This document shows, in pieces, positions 60,288 through 64,000 of a DNA stretch of 64,000 nucleotides. Position numbers and translations under genes: made by a program. Source of the stretch: Lacticaseibacillus yichunensis (lineage in GTDB: Bacteria > Bacillota > Bacilli > Lactobacillales > Lactobacillaceae); assembly GCF_003946405.1 (NCBI RefSeq), contig NZ_RHOG01000009.1, forward strand, positions 17,887-81,886, read 5' to 3'. The notes under the pieces were generated by a model. The model was given only the letters and a program-made list of their open reading frames with translations. It had not been told where the DNA came from and searched no databases. The stretch's first letter is position 1. Each line of letters opens with the position of its first letter.

Positions 60288-61775
60288 TCACCGGTGTTTT
60301 TCCCGCAACGTCCCGAAACGCCGATCAAAGATATCCTGGCCATAGCTGGTCGAAAGCGGCGCCCCTACCATCAGTTTGAAGGACCGACTCCCATCTTTCG
60401 CCCGCTCCGCCCGCAAAAATCGAACCGGCAGTGCCTCTTGCTGCAGAAGCTGCGTATATTCGAACTGGTGGCTGACCGAGATGACCGTACACTCCCGGCT
60501 GAGCAATCCGCGGGTGATTTCAAAATTGATCTGCGACCCCTCGTGCTCATTCGTCGACGAAAACGATTCGTTCATGAGCAACAAAGTCGATGGCCTCAAC
60601 TGATCGACCAGCCCGCGCATCCGTTTGAGCTCCTCATCAAGTTTCCCGCTGACCACTTGCGCATCTTCCTCCCGCTTGAAATGGGTGAGCACCTGGTCAA
60701 GAGACGGCAGGGTCATTTTTTCCGCGCAGACTGGCATCCCCGCCGCGCCCATCAACACGGCCTGGCCCACCGCGCGCAAAAAGGTCGTCTTCCCGCCTTG
60801 ATTTGCACCCGTGATGATCAGCCCATGGCCAGGCGTCAGATCAAGCGCGTTGCCGATCACAGGCGGGGCGTCGGGCTGGAGCTGCAAGACCGCATTGGTC
60901 AAGCCAGTCGCCGTGAGTTTTGGCGCAACCAGGGGATAAGTTTGTGCACCTGTCAATGCCACACCAAGCTGACCGACTGCGATCAGCCAGCCCGTTTCAG
61001 CTTCTAGTTCTGCAAAAAAGTGCGCGAGTGCATGGTAGATCTGTATCATCGCCTTGGCGCTGGCATAACTTGCCTGATTTTCCACACGCACCAGTGCCTT
61101 TGTCCCGTTATCGTCCCGGGCCGACAGGGTAAAGCTCGCCTTGCGCTTACCCAGATGCAGCTGTTCGCTCACCCGATCGAGCAGACGATGGACATGTTGC
61201 ACCTCGCGCTCGCCGACATCACTGCCTAAGCTCGCGCTGATCCGGCCTTCGACTGCATACACGCGATTGTCACTCAGATCCGCGAGCAGAGCCTGCATTT
61301 TCGCCAACCGGCCATCGCCGAATTGCGTCGTCAGCGTCTGGTGAAAAGCCGTCAGCCCCGCCGGCCATGGTGCAGGGGGTAATGGCAACGCACGAATAGC
61401 CGCAACACTCTTGAGATAGCGCGCACACAGACTGCAAGTGCTGGACAACGAGTAAGCCGCGGCCTGCGTCCCAACAAGCCAGTTGTTGCGCCGCACCTCT
61501 GCGCCCGTGTCCTTCGCAAGCTGATGCACCTGGCGAAAATAGTCGAGGTGCTGGGTCGCATAGGCCGTCATTTGCTGGCGATACACCAGCACTGCCGCAT
61601 CCGTGACCGGTTCAAACCAACTGCGGGTCACGACCTGCGCCAGATCCCGCTGGCCATCAAGCGCCGCCTCAAGAATTGGCTGCATTTCCAGATCTGCAAA
61701 CACCGCGCGCTGTGCCTCAGTTGGGTGCCACTGTCCGGTCCAATCAAGCCGCTCACCAAGCAATCCAACATTCAT
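60288..61775 (-). CDS. MutS-family ATPase without mismatch-recognition domain (second of a pair)
   Basis: 495 aa. A helical core (lever/clamp-like) is followed by the MutS ATPase: Walker A GANQGGKTTF near residue 317, then MNESFSSTNEHEGSQI (Walker B region) and a final SVSHQFEY. The N-terminal mismatch-binding domain and the SMR end of MutS2 are absent. Its start overlaps the stop of the paralog by 4 nt. The two may form a heterodimer. A role outside mismatch repair is likely. Confidence 0.83.
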   Translation of the reverse strand: MNVGLLGERLDWTGQWHPTEAQRAVFADLEMQPILEAALDGQRDLAQVVTRSWFEPVTDAAVLVYRQQMTAYATQHLDYFRQVHQLAKDTGAEVRRNNWLVGTQAAAYSLSSTCSLCARYLKSVAAIRALPLPPAPWPAGLTAFHQTLTTQFGDGRLAKMQALLADLSDNRVYAVEGRISASLGSDVGEREVQHVHRLLDRVSEQLHLGKRKASFTLSARDDNGTKALVRVENQASYASAKAMIQIYHALAHFFAELEAETGWLIAVGQLGVALTGAQTYPLVAPKLTATGLTNAVLQLQPDAPPVIGNALDLTPGHGLIITGANQGGKTTFLRAVGQAVLMGAAGMPVCAEKMTLPSLDQVLTHFKREEDAQVVSGKLDEELKRMRGLVDQLRPSTLLLMNESFSSTNEHEGSQINFEITRGLLSRECTVISVSHQFEYTQLLQQEALPVRFLRAERAKDGSRSFKLMVGAPLSTSYGQDIFDRRFGTLREKHR

Positions 61776-63298
61776 GACTGTGCCTCCTTCAAGATATCCT
61801 CGGTGCGCAATCCGTATTGCGCAAGCAGTGACAACGCGTAGGCCTGCCCATCAGGTTGTGTCCGCACGACTTTGTACGTTCGAGCGGTAGAGCCAGGCGC
61901 AACCTGACTCATCATTGGCACCACGTTTGGCAGCGTGGCTAAACTGTCCAAAAAAGTGACATAGATGCCTTTTGCGCCGCGCGCGGCCAACAGCGTCAGG
62001 ACCTCGCGCCCCATTTTCTCCGCATCAGCTGCAGTGGTTGAGGAAAACAATTCGTTCATGATCACAAAACTGTTGGCGTCGCTGGCGGTGACGATCTCAT
62101 AGATCCGGTCGACATCGGCCGCCAGCAGACCGGTGAGTTTGGCGGCACTCTCCGCCCGCTCAAAATGCGTGAAGAGCTGTGTATTGAGGCCCAGTGTGGC
62201 GTCACGGCCGGGAATCGGGATGCCCAGGCGATACAGATAATAATTTTCACCAACCATCCGCGCGTAGGTCGTCTTCCCGCCTTGATTGGGCCCAGAGATG
62301 ATGAGAAACTGTTCGTCTGCTGCCAGCCGATAGTCGTTCGTCACAATACCGTGCCCGCGCTGTGCCGCCAGCGCCAGATCAAAGCTGGCTTGCACCTGTT
62401 CTGTGGCGCCCGGACCTGCCGCCGTGGGCAAGCAAAACGGCAAGTCGTACGCCGCACCGAGCTGTTTTTCAAACGCCTGCACGGCCAAATAAAATGGCAC
62501 CTCTGACGCAACGGTGTCCAGCACCTCATCTTGCGCGTCCAAGTATTGCCGATAAAAGGCCCGCAGTTTCGCAAATGCCTCCGGAAAAATTTGGCGAAGC
62601 GCCCGCAGAATCATGGCTTGAAGATTGCTGACGCCAAGCGCCGTTTCGGGCGGCTCGATCGCCGAGAAATCATCATCATTCGCCTGGTCCGCCAGCATCG
62701 GCGCAAACACGTCGCTGATCGTCTCGTGCAGGCCATCTGCAAAGCCAGGTGTCTCCTCGACCGTCACATGCAGGTCATCGATCACCAGCCGATAGCGAAG
62801 CGCGCCGAGTGCCTGCTGAATCTCAGCCAGCGCGCTTTCCAATTTCTGGACTCCCGGCCGGGCAAAATAGTCAGCAAGATATCCCTGCAATCCTAGCAAC
62901 GCCGCACTTTGGCAGCGACTGGCCGCAAGCTGCGTCGCGAGATCGTGCAGTGCCTCCTGATTGCGCTTCAGCCGAATCAGCAGCGTGTACCATTTCACCT
63001 CCTCCTCATAGACGCGAGTCACCCGCCCGACATAGGCCTGATGCGGCTCATAATTTTTGCTGAAAGCAGTCAGCGCCGTGAACACTTGCGAAGCAGCGAG
63101 GTCCGCGAAGACTGCCTGCCGAAAATTGATCTCATCCGTCGTGGTCAGCGGGCGCAGCAAAAACTCGTCCAGCGGCTGAGCAGTTAGCTGCTGAATCGCA
63201 TGAAAGACCTGATCCAGATGCAGATCCGTTAGCATCGACTTGCCAGACATTTGAACATCCGGCGGCTTGGCAGCGGGAAACAAAAGACTTTTGAACAT
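61772..63298 (-). CDS. MutS-family ATPase without mismatch-recognition domain (first of a pair)
   Basis: 508 aa from the ATG behind AAGGAG; an upstream in-frame extension runs through an intrinsic terminator and is not supported. It has the same plan as the neighbour: helical core, Walker A SGPNQGGKTTY near residue 338, MNELFSSTTAADAEKMG and FLDSLATLPN. It lacks a mismatch-recognition domain. Its leader has a terminator hairpin, implying transcription attenuation. Function unknown; lactobacilli often carry this MutS-like pair. Confidence 0.83.
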   Translation of the reverse strand: MFKSLLFPAAKPPDVQMSGKSMLTDLHLDQVFHAIQQLTAQPLDEFLLRPLTTTDEINFRQAVFADLAASQVFTALTAFSKNYEPHQAYVGRVTRVYEEEVKWYTLLIRLKRNQEALHDLATQLAASRCQSAALLGLQGYLADYFARPGVQKLESALAEIQQALGALRYRLVIDDLHVTVEETPGFADGLHETISDVFAPMLADQANDDDFSAIEPPETALGVSNLQAMILRALRQIFPEAFAKLRAFYRQYLDAQDEVLDTVASEVPFYLAVQAFEKQLGAAYDLPFCLPTAAGPGATEQVQASFDLALAAQRGHGIVTNDYRLAADEQFLIISGPNQGGKTTYARMVGENYYLYRLGIPIPGRDATLGLNTQLFTHFERAESAAKLTGLLAADVDRIYEIVTASDANSFVIMNELFSSTTAADAEKMGREVLTLLAARGAKGIYVTFLDSLATLPNVVPMMSQVAPGSTARTYKVVRTQPDGQAYALSLLAQYGLRTEDILKEAQS

Positions 63299-63320
63299 CG
63301 CGAACCACTCCTTTTTATAC

Positions 63321-63371
63321 AAAAAACGCCCGTTGCACCGCCCTTCAGTGAGGGGCGGCGCAGCAGGCGTC
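63321..63371 (-). promoter_or_regulatory. leader terminator (attenuator) of the MutS-like operon
   Basis: A long GC-rich stem on the minus strand (GACGCC..CCGCCC with GGGCGG..GGGCGT) ends in TTTTTT, 22 nt before the start codon. Two small hairpins precede it, GGCGA/TCGCC and ACGAG/CTCGT. The layout implies a conditional terminator, but no sensing domain is recognised. Confidence 0.7.
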
Positions 63372-63428
63372 ATTACGAGTATCTCGTGTTTTCGGCGAAC
63401 GTCATCGCCATCTATTGATTTCATCGCT

Positions 63429-63457
63429 ACTTTAACACCGTGCGGAGGGGGCTGCAA
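63429..63457 (-). promoter_or_regulatory. promoter of the MutS-like operon
   Basis: Minus-strand TTGCAG (63452-63457), 17-nt spacer, TAAAGT (63429-63434) preceded by TGT (extended -10). It gives a leader of about 125 nt. Confidence 0.6.
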
Positions 63458-63743
63458 GCAAAACCAGAAGGTGGGGGGCCGATGTGAAACGCGGTGATCA
63501 GACCTGAGTAGCTAACAAGGGTCTGTTGCGAGCGGACGCCATTGCCGCGAGTACTAGGCACTATCTCCCACCTCAGTCCTGTCACGAGAGGGCCAACTAT
63601 GAAAGTGAGTTTGTTCCGCCCTTAACAAAGAGACAAAGAAGCTACATCTCAGCAGGTTACGCAGCAACCCGAATTATTATCTGAGCCCCCCTAAGAGCTT
63701 CCGGTTCTCGTCGCAACAAGTTAATAGTAAACGTGTGTACTCA

Positions 63744-64000
63744 TTACAGAGTAATGGTCTGGTCCAAAAATTCTGAAAGCTCAGGGTATTCTTGATGGGT
63801 TACTAGGACAATCGTCTTGTCCGGTAGCGCTAAAAGCTTACTCTGAATCCGAATGGCACTACTTGACGATAGACCGCTAGTAACCTCATCAAGAAGCAAG
63901 ATGGAATGTGTCGGCAAACGAAGTAGTGGCTGTTCAACTAGGCCACCATATTCTTGGTGCTGGTAGTAAATTTGTACCGGAAACGATAGGTTTGCCCGTC
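63744..64000 (-). CDS. ABC transporter ATPase, C-terminal part (cut by window edge)
   Basis: An open frame of 85 codons runs from the right edge to a TAA stop. It encodes Walker B SILLLDEVTSGLS, then KTIVLVTHQEYPEL with the switch His, the usual end of an ABC ATPase. The part before Walker B (YGGLVEQPLLRLP) is a poor match to LSGGQ, so the gene may be diverged. Base composition is visibly lower in GC than its neighbours, suggesting recent transfer. No gene is seen between 63458 and 63743. Confidence 0.65.
   Translation of the reverse strand, partial: RANLSFPVQIYYQHQEYGGLVEQPLLRLPTHSILLLDEVTSGLSSSSAIRIQSKLLALPDKTIVLVTHQEYPELSEFLDQTITL

Overview
The window comes from a GC-rich low-GC-phylum bacterium, most likely a member of the Lactobacillaceae. 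The evidence is a Lys-type MurE (DDP motif instead of DNPR), PepF and PepI peptidases, two LPXTG surface proteins with KxYKxGKxW signal peptides, an Mga-type regulator, a methionine T-box, a CIRCE element, and the ParA/ParB/Noc/RsmG set usually found near oriC. There is no rRNA or tRNA gene and no CRISPR array. I see no insertion sequence or prophage. Most genes are housekeeping or niche-adaptation genes in short operons with overlapping stop and start codons.

Layout. 1-4.9 kb: Met T-box with a trans-sulfuration enzyme, an LCP cell-wall ligase and oligoendopeptidase F. 5-7 kb: metal ABC transporter (ATPase and permease) behind a Zur-like palindrome. 7-11.1 kb: a coupled operon of a degenerate aldo/keto-reductase-like protein, type I pullulanase and gluconate kinase. 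11.2-13.6 kb: murE and an Asp/Glu racemase. 13.7-13.9 kb: a structured intergenic element. 14-17.8 kb: greA, then a VanR/VanS-type two-component system coupled to a D,D-carboxypeptidase. 18-20.3 kb: a TetR regulator and guaB. 20.5-26.2 kb: the origin-proximal block rsmG-noc-parA-parB-DUF951-ychF-DUF1129. 26.4-34.4 kb: two LPXTG proteins (one with an L-type lectin domain and MucBP repeats), a sortase-like secreted protein and an Mga regulator.

35-45.1 kb: a CIRCE-associated small gene, an MFS exporter, a candidate structured RNA, and small operons (DUF1801 protein, DHA2 exporter, methyltransferase, EEP hydrolase, glycosyltransferase, AlkD-like, DUF1304, CmpB-type membrane protein). 45.4-56 kb: a candidate sRNA, a MarR regulator with a Gly/Trp/Arg-rich tail, PepI, a Tet(M)/EF-G-like GTPase translationally coupled to an acidic 529-aa protein, two paralogous small membrane proteins, TerC, an AAA ATPase, an ADP-ribosylglycohydrolase and an esterase. 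56.9-59.7 kb: NfeD-like protein, flotillin and a disordered Gln/Ala/Arg-rich membrane protein. 59.7-64 kb: a small peptide gene, two tandem MutS-like ATPases behind an attenuator, and the 3' end of an AT-richer ABC ATPase gene.

The most unusual feature is a dispersed family of about 100-nt imperfect palindromes in four intergenic regions (34.8-35.1, 41.2-41.4, 45.15-45.42 and 56.1-56.9 kb). Nine nearly full-length copies and several end fragments are visible. Paired arms change together between copies, so the folded form appears to be maintained. Neighbouring copies are joined by a short linker of the CACCCTG..GTTGGG type, and in one tandem pair the arms are swapped between copies.
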